From NCBI GenBank assembly GCA_021299565.1, contig JAJTHA010000058.1, positions 1 through 24,268 on the forward strand: a stretch of 24,268 nt of DNA, in the 5' to 3' direction. Source of the DNA: Candidatus Caenarcanales bacterium (GTDB taxonomy: Bacteria; Cyanobacteriota; Vampirovibrionia; LMEP-6097). The translations under genes and the position numbers were made by a program. The number at the start of each line of letters is the position of its first letter. Position 1 is the stretch's first letter. Below are positions 5,719-12,670 of this stretch, one piece after another. The notes under the pieces are model-generated. The model did not search any database, was not told where the DNA came from, and saw only the letters and a list, made by a program, of their open reading frames with translations.

Positions 5719-6645
5719 ATGCCAATCAGCTTTGATTCAACTAAATTAACTTTTGAAAAAGTCAACAAACCTAGTCAAGGTAAGGACAGCGAAAGCACAA
5801 ATAAACAAACTAGTAACGAACAAACTAAAACTACCGGATCAACTAATCATTTAATACAATTTGGTAGACCAGCTACTCCTAATAAATTAATTTCTTGTAC
5901 CCAAGCTCCAAATCAACAAGAAGCTGGAACAGCAGAAGACAGCATTAGCTTCCAGCAAGCAAGAACACAAATGCCCCAAGTTGATGCCAAAGACGCCAAC
6001 TCTCAGAAATTTTTTCAATCAGACCTTCATAAACAATTAAATAAGCCTGAGTTTCTGCAAGGGCTCAAATTCAATGCACAAACCAATGAACCTATAATCG
6101 GCAAAAAAGAAGTTGAGCATTTTAAAAAAGTTTTAGAAGAAAACCAAAGAGATAAACCTAAATTCAGCGGGGCATTAAACTTCAGTTCAAGCCCTGAAGC
6201 TAAAGGCGGAAGCTTCCTGGGACAAACATTCATGCAGATAGACCCCAATCATCCTGCAGCAAAAAAAGCTAGCGTGGATCCAAACGATCCTGCAACAATA
6301 GATCAACTTAAAGCAGAAGGCAAAGATCCAGAAACCCATGCAAAAACCATGAACGAACTCTATCAAGTTCATGAAATGAACAGAAATGGTTTCAATGTTT
6401 ATTTCGTGAATGACAAAAATAATCCAGGATTTCACGTTAGGAATAAGTACAACCTCACTACTAACCAAAATCCCGATGGTAGTTTAGGAAGTTTCAGTTA
6501 TGGTTCTGGACATGGAGTAATTGTTGGTTATCGAGCAGGGATTATTGGCAAAAGCGACAAGCATGAAGTTATAAACTTCGGTAACACTAATGGTGTTGAA
6601 ATGATACCAAAAGCCAATGTCAAAGCTTTTAATTTTAATAATTAA
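5719..6645 (+). CDS. Hypothetical protein, 308 aa, Gln/Asn/Lys-rich
   Basis: I take the ATG at 5719, not the TTG one codon earlier. No recognised family. There is no signal peptide. Residues 15-90 are low-complexity (Ser, Thr, Asn, Gln, Lys) and likely disordered; 90-160 contain charged helical stretches; 160-308 look folded and contain GFNVYFVNDKNNPGFHVRNKY and FSYGSGHGVIVGYRAGIIG, a Gly-rich beta-like segment. A disordered N-terminus and compact C-terminal domain resemble a secreted effector or structural protein, but no catalytic motif is visible. The upstream DNA has a DnaA box and a five-codon ORF (5702-5719) whose TGA overlaps the ATG. The convergent ATPase gene ends 13 bases away. Confidence 0.65.
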   Translation: MPISFDSTKLTFEKVNKPSQGKDSESTNKQTSNEQTKTTGSTNHLIQFGRPATPNKLISCTQAPNQQEAGTAEDSISFQQARTQMPQVDAKDANSQKFFQSDLHKQLNKPEFLQGLKFNAQTNEPIIGKKEVEHFKKVLEENQRDKPKFSGALNFSSSPEAKGGSFLGQTFMQIDPNHPAAKKASVDPNDPATIDQLKAEGKDPETHAKTMNELYQVHEMNRNGFNVYFVNDKNNPGFHVRNKYNLTTNQNPDGSLGSFSYGSGHGVIVGYRAGIIGKSDKHEVINFGNTNGVEMIPKANVKAFNFNN

Positions 6646-6658
6646 AAATAAAAGCTCG

Positions 6659-7813
6659 TTATAGCATCACTTCGAGTTCGCTAAAAAACTTCTCAAAAGG
6701 CAAGCAATTAATATTGGATTGAGACCCATGAAACTCAATACCAGAGCCAGAGTACAAAAAATATAGCTTTGCTTCTGGGTAATCATCCTGAAACAACTGA
6801 AGAGATTTCAGCTCAGAACTTTTGATCTGATGACTTTTTTTGACTTCAATTGCAATCAAGCCTCTAGGTCCATAAAGAACGAAATCTACTTCTTGACCAT
6901 TTGCTGTTCTCCAATAAAAAATCTCATAATCCAAACCCAAATAACTATTTAATGCAATTAATTCTTGCAAAACTAAAGTCTCTAAACTAGGACCTAGAAT
7001 TTCATCCTCTATATCAAGAGGACCGCTAGGTCTAATTGACCTAAAGACTCCTGCGTCAAAAAAGAAAAACTTACTGTGATTAATCAATTTGCGTTTTGCC
7101 CTTCTTGCAAAAACCGGAAGTCGATAAGCGATCAGAAGATCTTCAAGTAGATCAAAATAGCCTTCGACAGTTTTACGATTAACAGAAGCATCCCTCGCAA
7201 CCTCGCTTGTGTTAAGGATTTGAGCCTGAGAAAAACTAGCAGCTTCAAGAAATCTTGCAAATGAATCTAGATTACGGATCAGCCCTTCCTGAATCACTTC
7301 TTGTCTTATATAAGTTTCAAGATAGGATTTGAGGAAATCTTTTTCATTAACTCGATCAGCATATACACCAGGCAACATACCATACTGAAGAGCATACTTG
7401 AGAGAGAATCTATCTCCAAGCTCAGAACTGAGAAATGGATACATTTGATAATTGTAAGCGCGCCCTGCTAGCATATTTGCCTTGCAAGTTTTGAGCTTAC
7501 GCGCGCTAGAACCAGTGAGAACAAATTTGTAAGATTGATTTTCTATCAAACGATGTACTTCATCTAGAAGAGAAGGAATTTTTTGGATCTCATCTATCAC
7601 TATCCAATTTTGAAAATCTTTGGGGATTTTGTTTTCGAGTCTGCTTGGATTTGAAAGCAACTCTAAATATGTTTGAGAATTCAAAAGATCAAAAAACAGA
7701 GCTGAATCTTGTAATTGAGATTTTAGCCAAGTCGATTTGCCAGTACCCCGGGCCCCAAAAAGAAAAAAGCTCTTGTCCTGTTCAAGGGGATTTTTTAGCT
7801 TTCTTGGGTACAT
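6659..7813 (-). CDS. AAA ATPase with DUF4143-type C-terminal domain
   Basis: This 384-residue protein has Walker A GARGTGKS (residues 20-27), Walker B WIVIDEIQ (70-77), and the sensor strand FVLTGSSARKL. The C-terminal half carries the DUF4143 pattern: a winged-helix-like part (NTSEVARDASVNRKTVEGYFDLLEDLL) and the nuclease-like fold FYWRTANGQEVDFVL...GLIAIEVKKS. Such proteins are common, mobile and poorly understood; several are thought to be linked to stress or toxin-antitoxin-like functions, but no activity is established for this one. It lies downstream of trigger factor on the same strand but has its own extended -10 six bases before the ATG, so it is likely an independent, possibly horizontally acquired gene. 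Confidence 0.9.
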   Translation of the reverse strand: MYPRKLKNPLEQDKSFFLFGARGTGKSTWLKSQLQDSALFFDLLNSQTYLELLSNPSRLENKIPKDFQNWIVIDEIQKIPSLLDEVHRLIENQSYKFVLTGSSARKLKTCKANMLAGRAYNYQMYPFLSSELGDRFSLKYALQYGMLPGVYADRVNEKDFLKSYLETYIRQEVIQEGLIRNLDSFARFLEAASFSQAQILNTSEVARDASVNRKTVEGYFDLLEDLLIAYRLPVFARRAKRKLINHSKFFFFDAGVFRSIRPSGPLDIEDEILGPSLETLVLQELIALNSYLGLDYEIFYWRTANGQEVDFVLYGPRGLIAIEVKKSHQIKSSELKSLQLFQDDYPEAKLYFLYSGSGIEFHGSQSNINCLPFEKFFSELEVML

Positions 7814-7819
7814 AACTCC

Positions 7820-7828
7820 ATTCTACCA
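7820..7828 (-). promoter_or_regulatory. Extended -10 (TGGTAGAAT) for the AAA ATPase
   Basis: On the minus strand TG-g-TAGAAT ends 6 bases before the ATG at 7813. The six bases are GGAGTT; the GGAG is only 2 bases from the ATG and so is too close for a Shine-Dalgarno. Confidence 0.6.
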
Positions 7829-7883
7829 CCTTTTTTGGAGCTGCTAACTCCATTTTTCTTGATTTTTTGGAATCTAGTGCCGA

Positions 7884-9236
7884 TTAGTGATGATGGTGGT
7901 TGCAATCTGGACCATGCACATGACCCTCGATTTCACATTCATCAACTTCAACGTAATTAACTTTTGCTTGAGACAATAAATGCTCAATTGCTTTGCGGGT
8001 AACTATATCAAGATTTAGTTGTCCTACGACTGCATTAACATTCATATTGGACATATCATAATTAGGCGGGAAATTATATTTAGAAAACTCTTTTTGAATC
8101 TCTTCAGCAGAAGCTTCTAGTTTTTCTGCTTTGACCACGCTTGTCAAAAGCACACTGCGTTTGAGTTTCTGAGCGGCTTCCGCTTCTTCTTCTTCGACAT
8201 TAAGTGTCGCTATGTAATCCTGCAATTCTTGATCTGACCAAGATTTTTGACGCTGAGTTTGAGCAAGCACATGATCCAATTCTCTTTGAATCATTGATTT
8301 AGAAACTCCAACTTCTGATTTTTCCAAAAGCACTTTCATCAAAGCATCAGTAGCGAAATGGAATTTGTTTGCTTCGTGAACTTTATTGATTTCATCTTCA
8401 ACTCTCTTATTAAGCTCTTCAAAAGTTTCTAATCCAACTTTTTTAGCAAGCTCATCATTAAGAGCTGGTTTTTCTGCAGTTTTAATAGTATGAATTTTGA
8501 CTTTGAATTTAGCTGGTTTTTCATCTAGATCTGGGTCGTGATAACCTTTCGGGAAAGTAACCTCTAAGCTTTTTTCTTCGCCAACTTTCATACCAATCAT
8601 CTGTTCCAAAAATCCATCTATAAATCTTCCGGGCTGAACTATCATTTGATAGTTTTCTGCTTTCATACCAGGCTTTGGAGTCCAGTTGCCATCAGGATCT
8701 TTGTATTCTCCATCAAAATCAAAAACAATTTCATCATCCCAAGCAAGCGCTTTGTCATTAGTTTCTTTGTATTCTGAATAATTCAATTGAATACGATCCA
8801 AAGTTTCTTGTTTCTGTTTGTCGAACTCAAGTCTTGGGATTTTGACATCTAGTGTAACTTTTGACATATCTGGCAATGTTACTTCTGGGAATAATTCCAC
8901 TTTTGCTAAAACTGATACAGCTGAATCTGGGTCTGGAAAATCAACCTTTTCTATATTGCTGACAAAAACCACATTTAATTCTTTTGCTTTAAATACTTCT
9001 TCGAATAATTCTGATAAAAATTGATTGTTGATTGTCTCCGCTTTAACAGCTTCTGCTCCAACATACTCTTCAACGATTTTTAATGGGACTTTGCCTTTAC
9101 GAAAACCTTTGATGTTAACTTGTTCACCAAATTTTCTAAGTGTTTTTTCATAGGCGACTTTTGCGCGACCTGGTGCGGTCTCAAAGCTTAGGGTCACTAC
9201 ATTATTTGCATCTTTCTCGCTAATTGTTACTTGCAT
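7884..9236 (-). CDS. tig: Trigger factor with His/Cys-rich C-terminal tail
   Basis: Trigger factor binds the ribosome at the peptide exit and guards nascent chains. The 450-residue protein has the ribosome-docking signature GFRKGKVP (residues 41-48) in the N-terminal domain and an FKBP-type prolyl isomerase domain at about 155-245 (VFDFDGEY, QPGRFIDGFLEQMIGMKVGEEK, VTFPKGY). It ends in the helical chaperone domain. Odd: the last 19 residues end in GHVHGPDCNHHHH, a metal-binding-type tail like that of SlyD, not usual in trigger factor. TATACT ends 7 bases before the ATG and no Shine-Dalgarno is present. The start lies only 23 bases from the divergent thioredoxin lipoprotein gene, whose -10 overlaps its own. 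Confidence 0.95.
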   Translation of the reverse strand: MQVTISEKDANNVVTLSFETAPGRAKVAYEKTLRKFGEQVNIKGFRKGKVPLKIVEEYVGAEAVKAETINNQFLSELFEEVFKAKELNVVFVSNIEKVDFPDPDSAVSVLAKVELFPEVTLPDMSKVTLDVKIPRLEFDKQKQETLDRIQLNYSEYKETNDKALAWDDEIVFDFDGEYKDPDGNWTPKPGMKAENYQMIVQPGRFIDGFLEQMIGMKVGEEKSLEVTFPKGYHDPDLDEKPAKFKVKIHTIKTAEKPALNDELAKKVGLETFEELNKRVEDEINKVHEANKFHFATDALMKVLLEKSEVGVSKSMIQRELDHVLAQTQRQKSWSDQELQDYIATLNVEEEEAEAAQKLKRSVLLTSVVKAEKLEASAEEIQKEFSKYNFPPNYDMSNMNVNAVVGQLNLDIVTRKAIEHLLSQAKVNYVEVDECEIEGHVHGPDCNHHHH

Positions 9237-9259
9237 ACAAATAAGTATATAATGTCTGC
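9237..9259. promoter_or_regulatory. 23-bp divergent region with two overlapping -10 boxes
   Basis: Plus strand: TATAAT at 9248-9253, six bases before the ATG at 9260, with a plausible -35 TTGTTA at 9224-9229 (18-base spacer). Minus strand: TATACT at 9249-9244, seven bases before the ATG at 9236. The two hexamers share 9248-9249. Both promoters need their -35 contacts inside the opposite gene, and both mRNAs would be leaderless. Confidence 0.7.
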
Positions 9260-9670
9260 ATGCTTAAACGCTTTTGTGTAGTACTAATTGTCCTAGTTGG
9301 AATATTTTCTTTATATTCATGTAGTTCTAAAACCAGCCAAAGCAAGCCCCATGATGATGCCAAGCGCGTCATGAATAAAAAAAATCTTCCTACTTATTTT
9401 CTTTATTATGCGCCGTGGTGCCCGCACTGTAAAAGATTGGGTCCAATAGTTAAGCAACTAGAGTCTGAGCTTGATGGCAAAGTTTATTTTTACTATGTTG
9501 ACGTAGATAGCGAAGAAGGCAAAAAAATCGCTACCGTTTATAAGGGTCCTGTTGATGGAGTACCACATGCACAGTTTTATGATGCCAAAGGTAATTTGAT
9601 TGCAGAAAAAGTTGGCTTCACTGATTACGATCAGTTGAAGGATTTGATTTCCAGAAATCTTTTGAAATAA
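9260..9670 (+). CDS. Thioredoxin-fold lipoprotein (WCPHC)
   Basis: The 136-residue protein has a lipoprotein signal (hydrophobic residues 6-18, lipobox LYSC with Cys21) and a thioredoxin domain with active site WCPHC (Cys54, Cys57) and the cis-Pro loop GVPHAQF. It would be anchored to a membrane on the periplasmic side. CPHC is the active site of DsbA, so an oxidant role is reasonable, though the compact thioredoxin shape without a helical insert would equally allow a reductase. It sits three genes from VKOR, the likely re-oxidant. TATAAT ends six bases before the ATG. The 3' flank is the repeat pair at 9684-9752. Confidence 0.9.
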   Translation: MLKRFCVVLIVLVGIFSLYSCSSKTSQSKPHDDAKRVMNKKNLPTYFLYYAPWCPHCKRLGPIVKQLESELDGKVYFYYVDVDSEEGKKIATVYKGPVDGVPHAQFYDAKGNLIAEKVGFTDYDQLKDLISRNLLK

Positions 9671-9683
9671 CTACTTAGCTTGC

Positions 9684-9752
9684 GTCATGCTGAGCGCAGC
9701 GAAGCATCTCGTTATTCTCAGTATGGAGATCCTTCACTACGTTCAGGATGAC
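9684..9752. repeat. Inverted pair of GTCATCCTGAGCGAAGCG-family repeats
   Basis: Left unit 9684-9710 (GTCATGCTGAGC...GCATCTC) and right unit 9726-9752 (GAGATCC...CAGGATGAC) face each other with a 15-base spacer, so the transcript could fold as a long hairpin between two convergent genes. The right unit supplies the last codons of VKOR. Confidence 0.85.
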
Positions 9753-10140
9753 GAATAAAATAATGCACAACAGCAAAAATAAACAAAGTCACATGCGAAA
9801 TTAAACAAAACTTACAGCTCATATGCAAAACAAAATAAAGCACATATAAAAATCCGCTGGCTACCAAAAGACCAAGAATCAAGTAGTAATTAAAAAGCTT
9901 GGAAAACAAAGGGCTTTTGCTTCGCAAGAAGTATAAAAATGCTAAACCCAAGAAATAAACAAGCCCATAAATAGGGGTTGGCACCCCAAACAAAAGTGCG
10001 TATTTGGACATCATGACAGCATCACAATCATCAGCGCAATCAAGTGTACTAAGCATGCCACCTAGAAAATAAAAATTAATGTACTTGTAGCTTAAATATG
10101 AAGCATTCACAATTAAAACTAACAATAAGAAAATTGCCAT
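9718..10140 (-). CDS. VKOR-family disulfide-bond-forming membrane oxidase
   Basis: Bacterial VKOR re-oxidises DsbA-like proteins and hands electrons to quinones, replacing DsbB. This 140-residue protein has four membrane helices. The loop cysteines are C35 and C39 (LDCADDCDAVMMSKYALLFGVPTPIYG, which matches the C-D-x-V-x-x-S-x-Y-A-x-x-x-G-x-P signature), and the redox CxxC is C109-K-F-C112. No thioredoxin domain is fused, unlike many cyanobacterial VKORs; the two thioredoxin-fold lipoproteins next door can fill that role. The last ten residues, HPERSEGSPY, are encoded by an intergenic palindromic repeat, so the native stop was probably lost. TATAAT ends five bases before the ATG, in a 13-bp gap shared with the divergent lipoprotein gene. 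Confidence 0.92.
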   Translation of the reverse strand: MAIFLLLVLIVNASYLSYKYINFYFLGGMLSTLDCADDCDAVMMSKYALLFGVPTPIYGLVYFLGLAFLYFLRSKSPLFSKLFNYYLILGLLVASGFLYVLYFVLHMSCKFCLISHVTLFIFAVVHYFIRHPERSEGSPY

Positions 10141-10153
10141 ATATAATTATATT
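10141..10153. promoter_or_regulatory. 13-bp divergent region: palindromic pair of TATAAT boxes
   Basis: ATATAATTATAT (10141-10152) is a perfect palindrome. It gives TATAAT on the plus strand at 10142-10147, six bases before the ATG at 10154, and TATAAT on the minus strand at 10151-10146, five bases before the ATG at 10140. The hexamers overlap by two bases, so the two promoters cannot be melted by separate polymerases at once. No room exists for a ribosome binding site. Confidence 0.75.
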
Positions 10154-10792
10154 ATGCACAAAATAGTCTTTTTAATTCTATGTTTTATTTCTCTACAGTC
10201 ATGCTCAGCTATGGCTCCAGCGCCTAAACCTAGCAGCACCCCGGCTCCGAAACCTAGTGCTAATGCAGCTCCTAGCACTACGCCAAAAAAAGCAACTGGC
10301 ATTGCTCCAAAAATTGGAGATAATTTCGTCACGCTTCTCAAAAGCTATAAATTCAATACTCCACAAAATCAAGAAGTGGTTTTGTCAACGGCACTCAAAG
10401 GCAAGAAATCTTTGATCATGCTATTTAAACCGGGCTGTGTTTATTGTGAATCAGTACTTGCAGTTTTAAACGGCACTAAAAGCACTATCAAACCTCAAAT
10501 GTTCACTATCACTGATATGGAGCATGCGACCGTAGAAGAATTCAAAAGCAAAGCTACTGCTTATCCAGATATCAAGAGCACATGGCTTTATGATACTGAA
10601 AATGTTTTTCATAATCAATTTGATATGGGATCTTATCCACGTTTTGTAGTTACTGACGAAACTGGCAAAATTACTCAGATACAAATTGGACTGGTCATGC
10701 CAGAAGATCGTAAATCACTTGAAGGTAAAGAATTCGCTGATGTATTACAGGATCTAGCTTCTAGAACGGTTGCTTGGATGCAAACCCTATAG
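10154..10792 (+). CDS. Thioredoxin-like lipoprotein (TlpA/peroxiredoxin-type, CVYC)
   Basis: The 212-residue protein starts with a lipoprotein signal (hydrophobic residues 4-13, lipobox LQSC with Cys17). Next is a Pro/Ala/Lys-rich linker (residues 19-50) long enough to reach into the periplasm, then a TlpA/AhpC-TSA-like domain: IGDNFVTLLKSYKF, FKPGCVYCESV (Cys95, Cys98) and cis-Pro in SYPRFVV. It is probably a membrane-tethered thiol-disulfide exchange protein working with the divergent VKOR. The outer-membrane protein gene follows after 15 bases. Its final codons (AWMQTL) were copied along with the tandem duplication and reappear before the second outer-membrane protein gene. Confidence 0.87.
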   Translation: MHKIVFLILCFISLQSCSAMAPAPKPSSTPAPKPSANAAPSTTPKKATGIAPKIGDNFVTLLKSYKFNTPQNQEVVLSTALKGKKSLIMLFKPGCVYCESVLAVLNGTKSTIKPQMFTITDMEHATVEEFKSKATAYPDIKSTWLYDTENVFHNQFDMGSYPRFVVTDETGKITQIQIGLVMPEDRKSLEGKEFADVLQDLASRTVAWMQTL

Positions 10793-10807
10793 TAGACTTG
10801 TTAGCAT

Positions 10808-11653
10808 ATGAAACAGATATTTAACACAATAGTCGCATGCTCTTTGGCTTTGGGCACCGTTCTATCAGCAAACGCAAGTAGCGTAATGATAAGGCCTATT
10901 AATATACAAAATGCATACATTGATACTGAAAACAAAAACGAACTAAGAGTAGAGTTTAGTTGGTTACATGATAATTTTGATTTTGGTGGATTAAGCTTTT
11001 CTCAAGACAGATATACTGTCCCACAAGCTACTTATAGAAGATCTTTTGAAACTGAAATTCCAACTAGAGTAAGTGTAGGTTTGGGACTTGCTGTTAACTC
11101 CACAGATATTAGTGTTTTTGGAGAAGGATCTGATCTAGATTTTGGTAATGTTTATTTAGGATTAGAGGCTGCTCTGATCAACAGTGAGGAGCATAGTTTG
11201 ACTCTATATTTTGATCAAAACTTACCTTCTGGTGGCTTTAATGTTGGAACACCTGGCGTTTTGAATAATGCAAGCTTTGACAACTATAGTTTTCAAACTG
11301 GTTTAAGACATCAAATTGCTCTTGGTGATTTAGGGACTATTTTCACTGATCTTGCTTATGCTAAAAGCATGTCATTGGATGATAATCTAGAAATTAGTTT
11401 TGATTACTTTAGCTATGGCACTGAGTTTGTAGCAAACACTCCTTGCAAAGTTAAACCATCAATTGGTTTCATGGGTCAGCATCTATTTAATGACGTAGAC
11501 GCTGATAGCATGTACTTAGTACCTGGCTTAATTGTTGCTCTTGATGATGATGCAAAATATCAAGCTAGAATTGGCGTGCCTATTGGTTTAAGTGGGGATG
11601 ATGGTTCAGATTTTGATATTGGAATTCAAGCTGGATTATTCGCTTCTATCTAA
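10808..11653 (+). CDS. Outer-membrane beta-barrel protein, copy 1
   Basis: The 281-residue protein has a signal peptide (residues 1-23, cut after SANA) and then alternating polar/hydrophobic strands typical of a small barrel, with long tracts such as RVSVGLGLAV, NVYLGLEAAL, HSLTLYFDQNLPSGG and YQARIGVPIGL. It ends GIQAGLFASI, a barrel-like last strand but without a terminal Phe. It resembles the loosely defined group of outer-membrane transporter/meta-pathway barrels; no ligand can be named. It lies 15 bases after the lipoprotein gene and has TAGACT nine bases before its ATG. It carries one Cys (in NTPCKVKPS) that copy 2 lacks. A strong terminator follows. Confidence 0.8.
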   Translation: MKQIFNTIVACSLALGTVLSANASSVMIRPINIQNAYIDTENKNELRVEFSWLHDNFDFGGLSFSQDRYTVPQATYRRSFETEIPTRVSVGLGLAVNSTDISVFGEGSDLDFGNVYLGLEAALINSEEHSLTLYFDQNLPSGGFNVGTPGVLNNASFDNYSFQTGLRHQIALGDLGTIFTDLAYAKSMSLDDNLEISFDYFSYGTEFVANTPCKVKPSIGFMGQHLFNDVDADSMYLVPGLIVALDDDAKYQARIGVPIGLSGDDGSDFDIGIQAGLFASI

Positions 11654-11664
11654 AAATTGCAAGT

Positions 11665-11691
11665 GTCATCCTGAGCGAAGCGAAGGATCTC
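11665..11691. repeat. Palindromic repeat (GTCATCCTGAGCGAAGCG...GGATCTC)
   Basis: A single 27-bp unit just after copy 1. Read on the plus strand in one frame it spells HPERSEGS, the peptide also found at the end of VKOR. Confidence 0.85.
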
Positions 11692-11704
11692 ATCTATATT
11701 TACT

Positions 11705-11733
11705 AAAAAAGCCGCTCAATGAGCGGCTTTTTT
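11705..11733. terminator. Bidirectional rho-independent terminator after copy 1
   Basis: AAAAAAGCCGCTC, loop AAT, GAGCGGCTTTTTT: a 7-bp GC-rich stem extended by A:T pairs, with A and T tracts on either side. It separates the two outer-membrane protein genes. Confidence 0.92.
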
Positions 11734-11804
11734 GTTTGATTGGCAAAACAGGCAATTATGCAAATCTTGCATGGATGCAGACCCTATAGTAAAATTCTGG
11801 CTAT

Positions 11805-12659
11805 ATGAAAAAAATATTTAATACTATAGCCGCATGCTCTTTGGCTTTGGGCACCGTTCTATCAGCAAACGCAAGTAGCGTAATGATAAGGCCTATTAAT
11901 ATACAAAATGCATACATTGATACTGAAAACAAAAACGAACTAAGAGTAGAGTTCAACTGGATGCATGATAATATCAATTTTAATGATGGTACAAGTTTCT
12001 CTCGGGACAGATACGCTATTCCACAGATGATTTACAGAAGATCACTGGAAACAAAAATCCCTACAAGACTCAGCGTGGGACTTGGCTTAGCGGTCAGTTC
12101 TTTTGACGGAAGTATTTCAGGCGAAGGATCTAATCTTGATTTTGGTAATGTTTATTTGGGATTAGAAGCAGCCCTGGTCAACACTGAGGAGCATAGTTTG
12201 ACATTGTATTTTGATCAAAACTTACCTTCTGGTGGATACAACATAGGTGTACCTGGTGTTCTTAATAACAACAGTTTTGATAATTATAGCTTCCAAACAG
12301 GTGTAAGGCACCAAATAGCCCTTTGGGATCTAGCTACTTTATTCACTGATGTTGCATATGCAAAAAGCATGTCACTCGATGATGGTTTTGAATTTGGCAG
12401 TTATGATTATTTTTCTTATCAAGCAGAGCTTGTTGCACGTGGTAATAGTAAAGTTAAACCATCAATTGGATTTTTGGGTCAACATTTATTCAATGAATTT
12501 TTTGATACCGATAGCTTGTATCTCGTGCCTGGTTTAATAGTTGCACTTGATGATGATGCTAAATATCAAGCTAGAATAGGAGTACCAATTGGTTTCAGCA
12601 AAGATATAGGAGATGATTTCGATATAGGAATTCAAGCTGGATTATTTGCTGCTATCTAA
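11805..12659 (+). CDS. Outer-membrane beta-barrel protein, copy 2
   Basis: This 284-residue paralogue of the gene at 10808 has the same signal peptide and the same strand order; residues about 10-50 are identical. Differences cluster in segments likely to be loops or rim: residues 50-60 (NWMHDNINFNDGTSFSRD), 95-105 (SSFDGSISGEGSN) and 205-215 (AELVARGNSKVK). It has no Cys. TAAAAT ends nine bases before the ATG; the bases before it (ACCCTATAGT) are inherited from the 3' end of the lipoprotein gene, so the duplication created a promoter for this copy. Separate terminator and promoter suggest that the two copies can be expressed independently. Confidence 0.8.
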   Translation: MKKIFNTIAACSLALGTVLSANASSVMIRPINIQNAYIDTENKNELRVEFNWMHDNINFNDGTSFSRDRYAIPQMIYRRSLETKIPTRLSVGLGLAVSSFDGSISGEGSNLDFGNVYLGLEAALVNTEEHSLTLYFDQNLPSGGYNIGVPGVLNNNSFDNYSFQTGVRHQIALWDLATLFTDVAYAKSMSLDDGFEFGSYDYFSYQAELVARGNSKVKPSIGFLGQHLFNEFFDTDSLYLVPGLIVALDDDAKYQARIGVPIGFSKDIGDDFDIGIQAGLFAAI

Positions 12660-12670
12660 AAATTGCAAGT

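Noticed and set aside
6187..6468. Minus-strand open frame inside the 308-aa gene
   Set aside because: It overlaps the plus-strand gene completely, has no promoter-like element and has an aromatic/Cys-rich composition typical of antisense reading.
7814..7819. GGAG as Shine-Dalgarno for the AAA ATPase
   Set aside because: The distance to ATG is only two bases; the extended -10 just upstream leaves no leader for ribosome binding.
11592..11789. Open frame containing CHPERSEGSHLYLL and ending LAWMQTL
   Set aside because: It is a chance frame made from the 3' end of outer-membrane protein copy 1, a palindromic repeat, the terminator and the duplicated end of the lipoprotein gene. It has no start signal of its own.
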